Shown in pieces: positions 25,033-37,395 of a stretch of 64,000 nt of DNA. This DNA comes from Sipunculus nudus (Eukaryota; Annelida; Sipuncula; Golfingiida; Sipunculidae), in contig CM049306.1 in NCBI GenBank assembly GCA_026874595.1, forward strand, positions 29,875,519 to 29,939,518, given 5' to 3'. The number at the start of each line of letters is the position of its first letter. The first letter of the stretch is position 1. The notes under the pieces are model-generated. The model searched no databases. It saw only the letters and a program-made list of their open reading frames with translations, and had not been told where the DNA came from. Both the position numbers and the translations under genes were made by a program.

Positions 25033-25691
25033 TTTTTTTTAGTATAAATAAAAGCCATAAAACCAGGTACTTATGATCATTATTTAAATGTGTGAATTTA
25101 GTATATTCTGGATTCTCAACATCATTGTTTGGTGAAAACTGAATAAATACCAGACATGGTGCGAATAATTTGCAATTGTATTTAAATATGAATATGAATA
25201 TGTACTCCAAAATTTCTTGCATAAAGCAAGAGAATTCAGGTAAAAATGAAAGTATATGAATACCAGTGCAAATACTTTCAAAATGTATTCATGAATGCAT
25301 TCATGAATATATTCTTTAATAATCATTTCAGTTATATTTCATTTTAAAAAATCATAAGATTCTCTTATTATTTTTAATAAAATTTATATTTAGGACAAAA
25401 TCTGTAATTTTTTTAATTAATAGTTAAACTCTTATATTATATGTTCTGCTTATAAGTATTTTGGACAAGTCAAAATCTAGTGACAATCGCACTCCATTTG
25501 TTAATAAAATAAATGAAATCAAACCTCTTCCCTGTCTCCAAAGGTACTATCAAAATCATACATAAGCTAAACAACAACAACTCATAATACAGCTTATTTT
25601 TATTACCACATAAAACCAGCATGTGCCTCATTTCTAAATCATATTTTTTATCATATATAACAGCTGAGCGCCGTGACCCATAGGTCCCTTG
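25033..25691 (+). mobile_element. Family III 3'-half duplicate (copy H)
   Basis: It directly follows the CTTG end of copy G and begins inside the element at AGTATAAATAAAAGCC, then runs to its own GACC-CATA-GGTC hairpin and CTTG. Diagnostic variants (TACCAGTGC, CTTTAATAATCATTTCAG) match copy G and not copies E or F, which suggests duplication of G's 3' half. It carries neither the E nor the B insertion. Confidence 0.7.
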
Positions 25692-27599
25692 TTTTACTTA
25701 TTCCCCCCCCCCCCAACTTACAGAACACTTAATGAAATGATTAATATAAATAAAAATAAAATATACATTTTATCATATGAATAAAAACATGTTATATATA
25801 AATACATATAAAATAGATTATATATATATAAATCTGAATATTTATATTCAAATAGAGCCAATTAAAATAACCATAATTACTACCCCACTTTTGCCTTAAT
25901 ATCAAGGATTTGCCAAGTTGGTCATATAAATGTTTAACTCAGAAGGTAAATCATTTAAGTATGGTAAAATACCTTTGCAATTGCATTTATGCAAGATATA
26001 ACTGTTTATATTTAAAAGGTTCAATTAATTTATTATAAATATCAATAAATCTGACTAACAAGGTTCGTCAGTTTGAATAACTTTGCTTCGTCAGTTTGAC
26101 TAACTTTGCTTCGTCAGTTTAGCTTCTAAGTTTTTTTGTATAATTAGCTCTAAAACCTAGAAAAATAGGTCAAGGTCACCCAACTTCGAACTTGGCCGGA
26201 TTTCCCTAAATTACACCATAACATGTATATCATGAGCTCTCATAGCACTCATTAGCAGAATAAATTGAATATCCCGGCATCATTATTATAATTATTGTAT
26301 AACAATTTTTTATCAAACACAGAGGAATCTGATTTATTTTAATGATGGAATTTTTTTTTTCAATTGATTTCTCTGTGAGTAGACATTAAAGAACTGTCCC
26401 AGTCCTTTTGCCATAACTGTTTTCTGAAATAAACATCTGTACATGATGCATGATTATTACATGTGAAACATACCAGTTTACAGTTTGTAACCGAAAGAAA
26501 ATGATACAAATTGATATACTGAAAATACCACAAATCATGTCACATAATCACTCCAGATATCACAATACTGTGGTTTGCTTTTTGTTCATGATGGTTTGAA
26601 ATTTTGCAATATTCATAAAGTGATAATTATCATGAAAATAAAAACATCAGGAATAATAGGCCTGGCCTACACAGATAAACAGATACGCTGTATGTACTTA
26701 ATTATTGATGTCTCATGTGTGTTACTTATGCTTGTAGCATCAGAAACCAAAAGGCTATAGACTGATATATTACAAATTTAACATATTTTTAATGTGTGTT
26801 TAAACAATATAGGACCTCTTTATAAATATCGTCTACCAATACCAGACAGGAATTTCTTCTCCTTCAGCTTGAGTCAACGTTTTATTGGTAAGATTTGTGG
26901 GCATGTTTAATAACTTATGGATTTACTCTGTGTAGGTTATGTATGGTGAATTTGTGAAAATACAACTTGGTTGAAACACTGTAAAAGTGAAAATTGCAAA
27001 AATTTTAAACTTGCGAATATTAAGCCAGCCTCAGTATATTGCAATAGGGAAACCATGGAAACACCCAACCTTAGCTGACGATGCTCAGTTCTTATGGTAA
27101 CTAACAGCTTCGTGTCGAGGATTTTTCCCGTAACTTTCACACCAACATGTGTGATTGCTTTCTAGTGAGTGGGCTAGTAATGATGTGTACTTTATGCATC
27201 ATTAAGAGACTTTTTACTGTTAACATAATTATTTTGACAAATGAGCAAACTCTTAATTAGATGAGATGCTTAAAACATTGAACAAAACCTGTGAGCACAG
27301 AGAGATGATATTTCATTCATATGGTAATGACTGACTCAGGTATTATGACTAATTACACATCGGGTGTGACTTGTCTTAATTTACTCAGGTTTCATCAGAG
27401 AGCAGGAAGTCTTTGACACATATCCCAGTCTCTAAGGGGAGAATTATATGGTAGGAAAAAAGTATTCATCTGTGGTGACCTGTGTTCAAGGTCTCTTTAG
27501 AGGAATTAAGTACTACACAGGAAGCAATAAATGTTGGGCAGTTATTTTGAGGATAATGTAATCTTTTTGAAAGATACTGTCAATGGCTTCATATTTGTG
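25692..27599. other. Non-coding stretch with poly-C and a short tandem repeat
   Basis: A C12 run lies at 25703-25714. A ~23-bp repeat of TTTGCTTCGTCAGTTTGA type occupies about 26063-26125. The rest is AT-rich without a recognisable gene. Confidence 0.5.
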
Positions 27600-27940
27600 A
27601 GGTTAAAATATTGTATTTTCATTTTTTCATTGTTTTGCTATAGTTCTATTTTCACAATCTCACTATATAATAATATATGAACTGATTATATTCAGTAATG
27701 TGTGCTAAATCATACAATTGGACAGAGACCCAAGTGAACAGTGAACGAGTAAAAATTAATGTTCCTTTTTAGTAGAAATTTTGAAAATTTGATATCAGTT
27801 ATTAAAGCAAACTTCTTAATTTTCCACATTTGGGCCTCTCATTCATTAAGGTTATAGTTTTTGTGATAATATCCTTTTCACAATTATTATTAATTTGAGA
27901 CCCTCACAATCATTAAGATGACCGCTGGATCTCATTATTA
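27600..27940. repeat. Dispersed repeat, uninterrupted relative of the host of copy F
   Basis: It aligns with 29600-29684 joined to 32318-32680 (GTTTTGCTATAGTTCTATTTTCAC against GTTTTGCGATGGTTCC plus TTGTGATC; also GGACAGAGACCCAA against ATGGGGACCCAA). It serves as the empty-site paralogue for the insertion at 29685. The family is unclassified. Confidence 0.5.
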
Positions 27941-28479
27941 ATTATTATGAGAATGATGATGTTTATAATCATTGTTTTTAAAGTTGTTGATTGTGTAATT
28001 TCGTAACATGTCTAAATATCAGATTATGTAAAGGTGATTTACAAATCATCATTTTTTTAACTTTGATAAAATATGTCAATTATGTTGTATAAAATGTTTT
28101 AAATTTACAAATAGGTTTTACATGATCTGATTCCTATACTAAAATGTTTTACATCATAAATAAATATCATATTTTTGTATTCCCTGTCTCAAGCCAAGTT
28201 TCATCAGTGTTGTAGGTTATAACTGATAGATTGACCCTGATTTAAGGACAGAATGCAAAATCATCCCAATCTGTCAACCATGGTTAAAAAAATGTGTTGA
28301 AAATTTCAAGGCCAGTAGGGTGGTCTTAGGTCAGAATTCACAGGGACCTTAAAAACTACACAGCTATGTCTTTTTCATGATATCATACTTTCACAGTGTT
28401 TTATGGTAATTTAAAATATGCTATTGGAAGAATAAAAATTTAGTAGAAAGAATGAATGTATTCAGAATAAATTTATTGA

Positions 28480-29280
28480 TTGAAAAAATATGCAATCTCT
28501 GGAAATGACTGATCTGCAGAGATTTTAAAACAAGGATTCACTTGACCAACTGGTTCAAAGGTTAATTGGAGGTACAAGAGTAAGACTGCTGGTTGGGATT
28601 TGTGGGTGCCACAATCTGAACCCCACAATTGACTGGGGCTTCTTAATACACCAGTGGCCGAGTATAAATGTAGTGAAGAGGGTAACGCAGTCCCTTCAGA
28701 TATGTTGGACAAGAATGGTTTCAAGGCAAATTACATAAACATGGGTGTTTTTGTGGTTTGGACTTCACAAATATGTAATATTTTGTAAGCATATGCATGT
28801 GAAATGTAAATAGAAGGTGTTTCCATGAAATGTAATAAATTTTGACTCTAAAGTTTGATAATTAAGACAAGTAGTCCAGGCCATCCCAAACTGACTGCTT
28901 ATTTTGAGTAGAAGCAACATCTGGCAGAAAGGGTGATTCAGACCTGCAATGAATGTGATGATGACAGAAGATAGATACAGACCTGCCTAAGAATATACAA
29001 GCACAGGGCCTGTTGGCCTACTGCAATTTTGTCCCCTGTCATAGCAGTGTTGACAGAGGCGGCGACCAGACAGATATGCTGTATTGATGGATGCAGCAAA
29101 TACTTGTGAAACAAATTGTGGAGTTCATTAATGGCGAGCTAATTCAAGACTAAATCATACACACCCAATCCCTGCTAGGTCAACAGCATCAGGACAAGCC
29201 TGTCTGCAAGGTGGGCCAGGCCCCATCCACTGGTTCTACTTGACTAAATTAAAGGACACACTCTGACAGGCATTGACATT
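28480..29280. other. Unique GC-richer block (candidate cis-regulatory DNA)
   Basis: Non-repetitive with raised GC relative to its flanks. It contains homeodomain-type words (GAGCTAATTC near 29138) and TGACAG words (29051, 29265). No coding frame is convincing. The regulatory role is a guess from composition. Confidence 0.25.
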
Positions 29281-29599
29281 CACAAGTACAGGATCTGTGT
29301 GTTCATACTGAAAGCCTTTTACTCTCTCCCATGTAATACAGAGTTACTTCAATTTAGTCTGTTTACATTTCATTTGTTAGCACTGTGTTAGGTTCATCTT
29401 ACCTCCAGTCATCTTGTACCATAATTGAACACAGGTAATTTATGTTTTAAGGTAATAAATACCAGTCCACGTCAGTTTTAATAAAATATGATGACTGATG
29501 AGATCCAATGATATAAATGGGAGTTATGCATTTATTAGCAGTCTAGTTATTCATGGTCCAATAGTTGGTTAATATGCAAATTAAATTTGTCTAAATTGT
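29281..29599. other. Non-coding stretch
   Basis: Nothing recognised. Confidence 0.5.
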
Positions 29600-29684
29600 A
29601 TTCATATTCTGTGGTCCACTTCATTTTCATGAGGTTAGAATTTCCAATTTTCGTTTTACATTGTTTTGCGATGGTTCCATTTTT

Positions 29685-32317
29685 AGCTCAGCTGACTATA
29701 AGTCAGCTGAGCTATAGTCGTGGTCCATTGTCCGTCGTCCGTCCGTCTGTCGTGCCGTCCGTCCGTCCGTCCGTAGATGTGGCACATTTTGAAACCGTAA
29801 GACCTAGGAATCCAAAATTCGGCATAATGTTAGATGTCCCCAAGATCTCCTACCAAGCCGAAAACTGGGTCTTTGCAACTTCGTTCCTTTGAGAAATTAA
29901 GGAAAAACCTCAATTTTTTATTAAAAACCTATTTTCACACTTCAGGACTGCCTAATATCAAAACCACTCATCTGTTTTTCCTCATATTTACCATAAATAT
30001 TCCTCTATATAGTTCCTATGTACATGCCAGAAATTATGTCTGTATTATTTAATTTAAAAAAGTTATGGGCCCAAACATAATGCATTTTGTAAAAAATCAG
30101 GAAAGATATTTGATCACTTAACACAAAAAATGTTAAAGCTATGGACCTTTTTACCAGTTATATAACTTTAATTAATCAAAATTAAATTGTATACCCAAAA
30201 TTAGATGAAAATCTTTTAAATTTTTTAAAATATTAATAAAAATAAAAAATTGGTACCTTAATTATTTTGCCCAACTTTGACCATGGCACGTTTTTTTTCC
30301 TGTAGGTACTGTGGATTTAATTTTCACAGCATGTTTTTGTTAGCATTTCAACTGTTAACACCAAAACTTTGAAACCAGTTGATCAAAAACTGTAGATTTT
30401 AATCAAGTTTTCAAGCAACATGTAACATATTGTTTACATCAAGCTAGTGTTATGCAGTGTGCAAGAGCTCAGCTCCCCAGCTTCAGCTCTAAGTTCCTTA
30501 AATTTGGCATACAGTTAGATGTCTCCAAAATCCCCTACCATGCCAAGAATTTGGTCACTAGGACTTAATATCTTCGAGATATTAATGAAAAACTTCATTT
30601 TTCCATTAAAAACCCATTGTTACACTTCAAGACTGCCTAATATCAAAACCACTGATCTGACTTTAATCATAAATAATATACATATTTTTCATTCTCTATG
30701 CACATGCCAGAATGATGTCAGTATTGCGTAATTGTTTTATGTTATGGGCCCAAACATAATGCACTTTGTAAAAAATCAAGAAATATATTTACTCCCTTAA
30801 CAAGGGCATTGCTGAAGCTAGAGATTTTTTTGTCAGGGATGTAACATTATTTAATCAAGATTCAAATGAATACCCAAAATTAGTTCTGAATTTTTCAAAT
30901 TTTATAAGTTATTAGTATAAATATAAAATTAGTACCTTAAATTTTGCCCAACTGTGACCATGGCATGTTTGTTTCCCGTGAGCACTGTTGATATAATTTT
31001 CATATCATGCACACATAAGGATTTCAGCTTTTTAGTTTAGAAAGCTGAAAGAAATTGGCCAAAAATTGTAGCTTTTATTAATGTTTTTTATGAGACCCTG
31101 TCAGACTTTGGCTCTCTCCAGCCCCTCTTGAGTCACCTGTATGTTGACCTTGTTGACCTTTCATCAAATTATGCACGCTTGAGGCGAGGCATACAGGAAT
31201 CCAGGCAGCTTATGGCAAGCCACAGTTGATCCAGGTGTCCAACCCAACTCATCTAGAAGTTTTAACCAACAACATAACAATAAACGATAAATCAATAAAT
31301 TTTTATTGGTTTTTAATAACAAATAAAAGAAAAATAGAAAAGGAATTTGTTAGTTTATAATAACAGGAAATTAACTTGCAGTTACTGATGATATAAGAAT
31401 CTTGTATCGATGGGTAGAATGTCACATATTCCAAATAACACCATGCAGTCACCTATGGCATTTTTCAGTTCAATTTTAATGATAAAGAAGTAAATCATAT
31501 TATTCATTACTAATCATTAGGGATCATATGAAGGAAATTAATGATAGACAAAGATGCAGTTGATAATATTAATCTAGATTCCTACTGTGTCTAGTGTGTA
31601 CATTGATGTGAAATTAGTCCAAAATGAATTTTTTACAGTTATTTTTTAATATAAATAAAAGCCATAAAACCAGGTACTTATGATCATTATTTAAATGTGT
31701 GAATTTTGTATATTCTGGATTCTCAACATCATTGTTTGGTGAAAACTGAATAAATACCAGACATGGTGTGAATACTTTGTAATTGTATTTAAATACAAAT
31801 ATGATTATGTACTCCATTATAAAATTTCTTTCATAAAGAATGGGAATTCAGGTAAAAATGAAAGTATATGAATACTCATGCAAATACTTTCAAAATGTAT
31901 TCATGAATGCATTCATGAATATATTCTTTATTATTATTTTAATAATAATATCAGTTATATTTCATTTTAAATAATCATATGATTCTCTTATTATTTTTAA
32001 TAAAAATTATATTTGGGACAATATTTGTAATTTTTTTTAATTAATAGTTAAAATCTTATATTATATGTTCTGCTTATAAGTTATATGGCCAAGTCAAAAT
32101 CTGTGTGACAATAGTACTCCATTTGTTAATAAAATAAATGAAATCAATCCTCTTCCCTGTCTCCAAAGGTACTATCAAAATCATACATAAGCTAAACAAC
32201 AACAACTCATAATACAGCTTATATTTATTACCACACAAAACCAGCATGTGCCTCATTTCTAAATAATATTTTTTTATCATATATAACAGCTGAGCGTCAT
32301 GACCCATAGGTCCCTTG
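29685..32317 (+). mobile_element. Helitron-like element, family III, complete reference copy (copy F)
   Basis: The 5' end after T5 is AGCTCAGCTGACT-ATA-AGT..., a perfect 13-bp stem with a 3-nt loop. It is followed by a (GTCC)n tract, diverged internal repeats, a 3' CAGCTGAGC (inverse of the 5' arm), the hairpin GACC-CATA-GGTC and CTTG before TT. It splits a dispersed repeat whose other copy is at 27600-27940. It has no transposase or helicase; a full-length autonomous partner must be elsewhere. Confidence 0.88.
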
Positions 32318-33775
32318 TTGTGATCTCACCTTACAAAAGATCCACACAGAGTTAAACCATTGTTATTTTAATTACTTTTATCTAAAAATAAGTTTACAGA
32401 ATCTGAATAATTGCATGGGGACCCAAATAAACATTGACTGAGTGGAAATTATCATCCATTAATGGCAGATAATATGAAAGGTCTGATATCATTTATAATA
32501 ACAATCTTTGATGATACAAGATATATTATTATTCATTTTATCAAATCTTTTACTTTCCAACATGCCTTTAATGAGAGGACCTTATATTCACGAAGGCTTT
32601 ATTTTTGCGATAATTCCCCTTTTGTGAATATCACAAATTTGAAACCATCACAAACAAAAAGACAACCACAGTATCTGTAAAAATTTGCTGAAGAACCATA
32701 GAGCATCTCTTCTGTTAACAAGCTGCTTACAGTATGTAAGTGCATTATTTTCATAAATGTTAAGTTCTTGTGTAAATATTGGTTTAAATTTTGGAGCTTG
32801 ACCCTTCAACATTCCTTTCTTGATATGTCTTTTCTTCAGCCCTTTGTACAGTTGTCTTATCAGGACAGGTAATTGGTATTATCTGAATTTAGCTGGTAGT
32901 CAAGATATAGTCACCACTTTTATTAATTAAATAAATTTACACAATAGATTTGAAAGAGTATTGTGGAGCAGAGGATTATTCAAATGTTTAAAATGAAAGA
33001 TACTTAGACAAAATTATTGTTTCCCTGACAAAGAGCCAGTAAAACTTGATCAGAACAGAAAGTAAAAATTTATATGGGTTTTCTCACCTCACCATTATTA
33101 GAATTAAATTGTTACTGAAAATATTCCATCTTTTGTTGGCCAAGGACCACTCATGTAGATTTTTGTCAATGTTCTGTTCATAATCTATAAACTATAGATA
33201 AACATCCTTTTAAATTCTTAAAGGAAGAATGGACTCCGTGGTAATAGCAATTTATTTTAAAATTTTACCGGGGTTTATTACTGGATCATATGTTCTAGAT
33301 ATTTCAAAACTGCAGAATCATTACTTTGACAAATCATAATTAAAATTTTTATGTGTTAACTTTAAGGATCCTTATAAATGATGCAAATATATTTAGTTTA
33401 TATATTTTATTCTTCATTAGGGATATATTGTAAAACAGTAAAATTTCAATAGCATGATCCTTTTTTGTACAAGAAGTGGTTGTACTGACATAAATTGGCT
33501 GTGAAACAATGCTGTTTGAATGAAATATCGCTGCAGGTCTGTGTATGGTCCCTGATATTAATTTGTGAATCCCAAGTGGGCAAACCTTGGTGGTTGCAGA
33601 AAAATTAAGGTTCAAGTCAGAATACTTTAGATTCCTTAGCGATCCTGTGTGAATGGCTGAGGTTTGTATTAAATCTGTGATTACATGAACTGGCAGACCT
33701 GACAGAGTCAGCATTAGATTAAATTAGAATTGAATTGGTAATAAAAGTAAAATAACATGAGTTTGAAGTGAAGTG
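32318..33775. other. Remainder of the host repeat, then non-coding sequence
   Basis: 32318-32680 completes the repeat interrupted by copy F. After that, AT-rich unique sequence without a gene. Confidence 0.5.
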
Positions 33776-33985
33776 ATACATATAAAATCAAATGAAATGG
33801 AAATGAATTGTTGATATAAAATCAGATAAATTGGAAATAAATTGATATAAAATCAGATAAATTGGAAATGAATTGATGATATAAAATCAGATAAATTGGA
33901 ATTGAATTGATGATATAAAATCAGATGAATTGGAATTGAATTGATGATATAAAATCAGATGAACTGGAATTGAATTGAAATTATA
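33776..33985. repeat. 34-bp minisatellite
   Basis: About six units of GATGATATAAAATCAGATGA plus ATTGGAATTGAATT, some with short deletions in the GATGAT part. Confidence 0.85.
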
Positions 33986-36900
33986 GCTTTTTGACTTGAT
34001 GCATTGAGCTGAATTGATTAAGTTTTATGCCACGCATTTCCTCATTATTACTCATTAGAAGCTGCTTTTGTCTTGGAAAATTCACTTTGCAGATCAGTCA
34101 TGCCATGTTTGACTCAAAAACCACTAATTACTGTCATAAGGAGCAAGGTGAGCAGCTAAAATACTGCTCTAGCACCAATATTTTTTTATATCACTACACT
34201 AACTCTCAAATGTCTTGTTTTTCAAAACATTGCAACATATCTTGAAATTTCAAATTGAATATAAGCTAAAAGATATTTGAATTGAATTAGAATTGATATT
34301 TTTTCCCAACACATAAATTCATTTGGAATTCAAGTTTTATAAACATCCTTGAATTGAAATTTAATTTGAATTCAGGATCTGCATTGACTCCAGCCTTTTC
34401 ATGGTTTCATGAAGAAGACATCTGGATCAAATGCTGTGACAGTGATTTGATCATTATGTACATTTAATGTCATACCTTATATAATGTATAACAGTAACTT
34501 TGATTTATAATATTACCAGATTTTGTCACATTAAATCTTTGTATGACCAGCAGTTGGTCCACCATTATGGTGCTGTGATGTATATGTGAGCTCACCCTCC
34601 CCACACCTCTATTATAAGGTTTATATATTGTAAGATGATTGAAAATCAGCAAGTTCATGGATTGTCTAATAAGTGTGCCTGGGAAATCTACGTTTGGCGA
34701 GTGATAAATTCCTCCAGAGATGAACAGTATCTAGGCAACACAAGTACTAATACAAACACTGTGGCTCATGTTTCATATATTTATTAGTGAATTAATCACA
34801 GCTTCCATAGGGCTAGATTAAAATTGCCACCAAGACTGTAGTTTCACTGAAGGGATGTCTTTACATTTGGTTTTCACTTAAAAAAAATAGACTGAATGGT
34901 TTGAAATTGCAACACTCAAAATAGGTTGATTTTTATCTTATTTTCATTTGGAAGTTGCAGGAGAATCCTTAATATTCAGGGTACAAATAAATTTGTTCCA
35001 GTGGGCCATTAAATATTCTCAGCATATCAGTCACCATGGTGATGCTGAACTGGGCCATCATCACAAATAACCCAACAAGTGGTCTGGAGATTCTATCAGC
35101 TGCACCCAGAGGTACATAGCCTGACACCTAGTTGTGGTCCAGAGAACTATTTCTTAAAATTTTACCTTTACATAATTATTAACACAGTGTAAGCTTGATA
35201 AAACACCATTGTAGAGTTGAATATGTTTTGATTAACAAATGGACAGGATTAGCTTTCAATTCTGAAAGTGAAATTGTAAATAAAATACCTTTATAATGAG
35301 ATGCTTACAGTTTAATACCATATCCGGACTTGTCCAAGTGATATATAATTTGGTGAAAATAGTCATATATGCCATTGTATTCATGGCTTTAATTGGAAAC
35401 CCAAAACATTAGATTGCAAGTTACTTTCATAGGTCTTGTGGATTGAATTTTGCATTATCATAGGGACAGAGTGCATGAACCGTAGACAATAACAAAAAGA
35501 GGGATTCGACCCCTTAAGTTGAATTACAGGTAATTTAACAATGGCCTATTCAGAAAATACCCACCTAGACCATCATGGTAAATCTAAAATTATTTGCATC
35601 ATTATCCAATCAGTGAATCACATGATCATAATGCATTGTTCTCTACTACGTGTGACAGCCCATTCTCTCTCCATGTCAATTTGCCACCTGACGAAGGAGC
35701 TTAAAAAGCTTCTAAAGCGTGTGACTCAAATTAATAAGTCTAAAGTTAATCTGCACTGAGGCGTCTCCATTATATCTCTCTGTACCTATCAAGTGTTTCA
35801 TGAAGTGACTGTAGGAAGGAAAGGAGCAGATACAGGATTTCAGAAGGGGGGGGGGGTAGGAAAAACCCTTGCTGTTAAGATGTACTTTGTTGTACTTTGG
35901 TGCCAGTGCAATCCCACTGCAAGAGCCTCAAAAGCAAAACTTTTGATAGGACCTCAAAGATATGCTATAATGACTTAGTAACAGATAATGACTCCTGCAT
36001 TTTTCCTGGCCCAGTGCATTAAGCATCTAAAACCGAAATGGCTTAATCAAAATAACATCATTCTAGTAAATCTTTCACATTCAATAGACATTGCCACCAA
36101 CAGACTGGGGACCTATCTTTTATTTTTTAAGACAGAAAAAAACTAAAAAGAAATATTTTGGAATAAAGTCATGTATACAGACTAAAAATTGCCTAAGTAA
36201 ATCTTGTCAGTAGTTCAAAAAATATTTTCTTAAAAGCAAGTTTTCAGAAGTTTTGATTCACTCTGATCTCAGGAATACATTAGGGCTAGACTACTAAAGG
36301 GAAAAGAACTGAAATGTAAGTTTTCTCCAGAAACTGCTTACCTTAATTATTTGCTATTCTAGGGTACAGACTTGAATTCACGTGTTCGCTGTTACAAGAC
36401 AGGTTATTAAAGAGCAGGGTCTATAGCAAAAAGGGGGCATATTAGATTTATGACAAAAATAGTCTACAAACTGTCCCCTGAGTTTTCCTTTTGTTGGCAA
36501 TTATTTTGATGGTCTCTTCCTCCAGTTTTTTGCTTAAGTTTTTAGTGGGGGCTATAGCTGATTACTTGCTGGCATTTCTCAGATTGACAGACGTACATTA
36601 TGAGGTTCTTTTGTGACACAATAGGCTCCAATCATTTGCAAGTACTTCATCTCACCCTGATGACAGATATAAGAGGTTCACCTGAGTTCTTCTTTCATAG
36701 TGCTTACTTTTTCATGTTCTACACAGCTCGGCTTAGAGTAATAAGTAGTAGCCAGCACTAAAGGTTCTATTCAGTTTTGGGTGTTTTTTGTATGAATGGA
36801 TTGGGTACCTAATAATCCAGCCTGTGTCTAAGCCAGTACTAAAAGCTCTGTTCAGTTTTGGCGTGTTTCTAGTATGACAGAGTGGGGTATGTAATAATCC

Positions 36901-37143
36901 AGCCTGTGAAGTTGCTGAGGGGTCTTTGATTCCATTTGATTATCTATGATTGCTTTTTGGTTTGATTTTCAAATCAGTTAATGTAAAACAATCATAATAT
37001 TCTGTCACAGACATATATCTACTAAAAATAAATTTAAGTCATAGCTTAAGAATTTTACAGAAAGAGTATTTTACTGAAGTGAAATCATAAAATGAGGTTT
37101 CATTTTGTAATGGCATTATATAAGTCTACATTATATTGTTACA
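33986..37143. other. Non-coding stretch
   Basis: No supported gene. It contains an element-like fragment with a G11 run at 35846-35856 (preceded by GATACAGGATTTCAGAA, similar to common DNA-transposon ends) and a hammerhead-like motif at 35688-35716. The 72-codon frame at 35541 only overlaps the latter. Confidence 0.45.
35688..35716 (+). ncRNA. Decayed hammerhead-ribozyme-like core
   Basis: CTGACGA is followed by an 8-bp stem (AGGAGCTT-AAA-AAGCTTCT) and AAA. The hammerhead core expects CUGANGA, stem II, then GAAA; here the G is U or paired, and stems I and III are not evident. Retroelement-borne hammerheads are known, but this could be coincidence. Confidence 0.2.
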
Positions 37144-37395
37144 AGGTGGGACTTGGACAGCTGAGTGGTAAAACGCTCGGCCATCTCCGTTGACGACCCG
37201 GGGTTGATTCCCGGCGTGGCTATGAGAATGGGTTATAGTTGCCTGTCCAAGGTCGGTGGTTTTCTCTGGGTCCTCCAGTTTCCTCCACCCTTACCAACTA
37301 CCGAGCACCAACATCTGAGCCGTGGAGAGTGCCTCATATTAGTTATTATAACTAGTTGTACAATCCATGTAAAATAAATAAAGTTTATAAATACC
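37144..37395 (+). mobile_element. tRNA-derived SINE with conserved central domain
   Basis: The 5' part resembles a tRNA: an A-box-like ACAGCTGAGTGG (37157-37168) and a B box GGTTGATTCCC (37202-37212). The following body has GGTGGTTTTCTCTGGGTCCT and CCAGTTTCCTCCACC, which I recall as typical of a deeply conserved SINE core found in molluscs and deuterostomes (Nin-DC/Meta type). The tail is an AT-rich AAAATAAATAAAG. No clear target duplication was found. Confidence 0.75.

Noticed and set aside
20714-31817. A minus-strand frame of 60-80 codons shared by several loci (20714, 23013, 24992, 31614)
   Set aside because: Present only because the loci are copies of one non-autonomous element; ends differ by frameshifts and no domain is recognisable.
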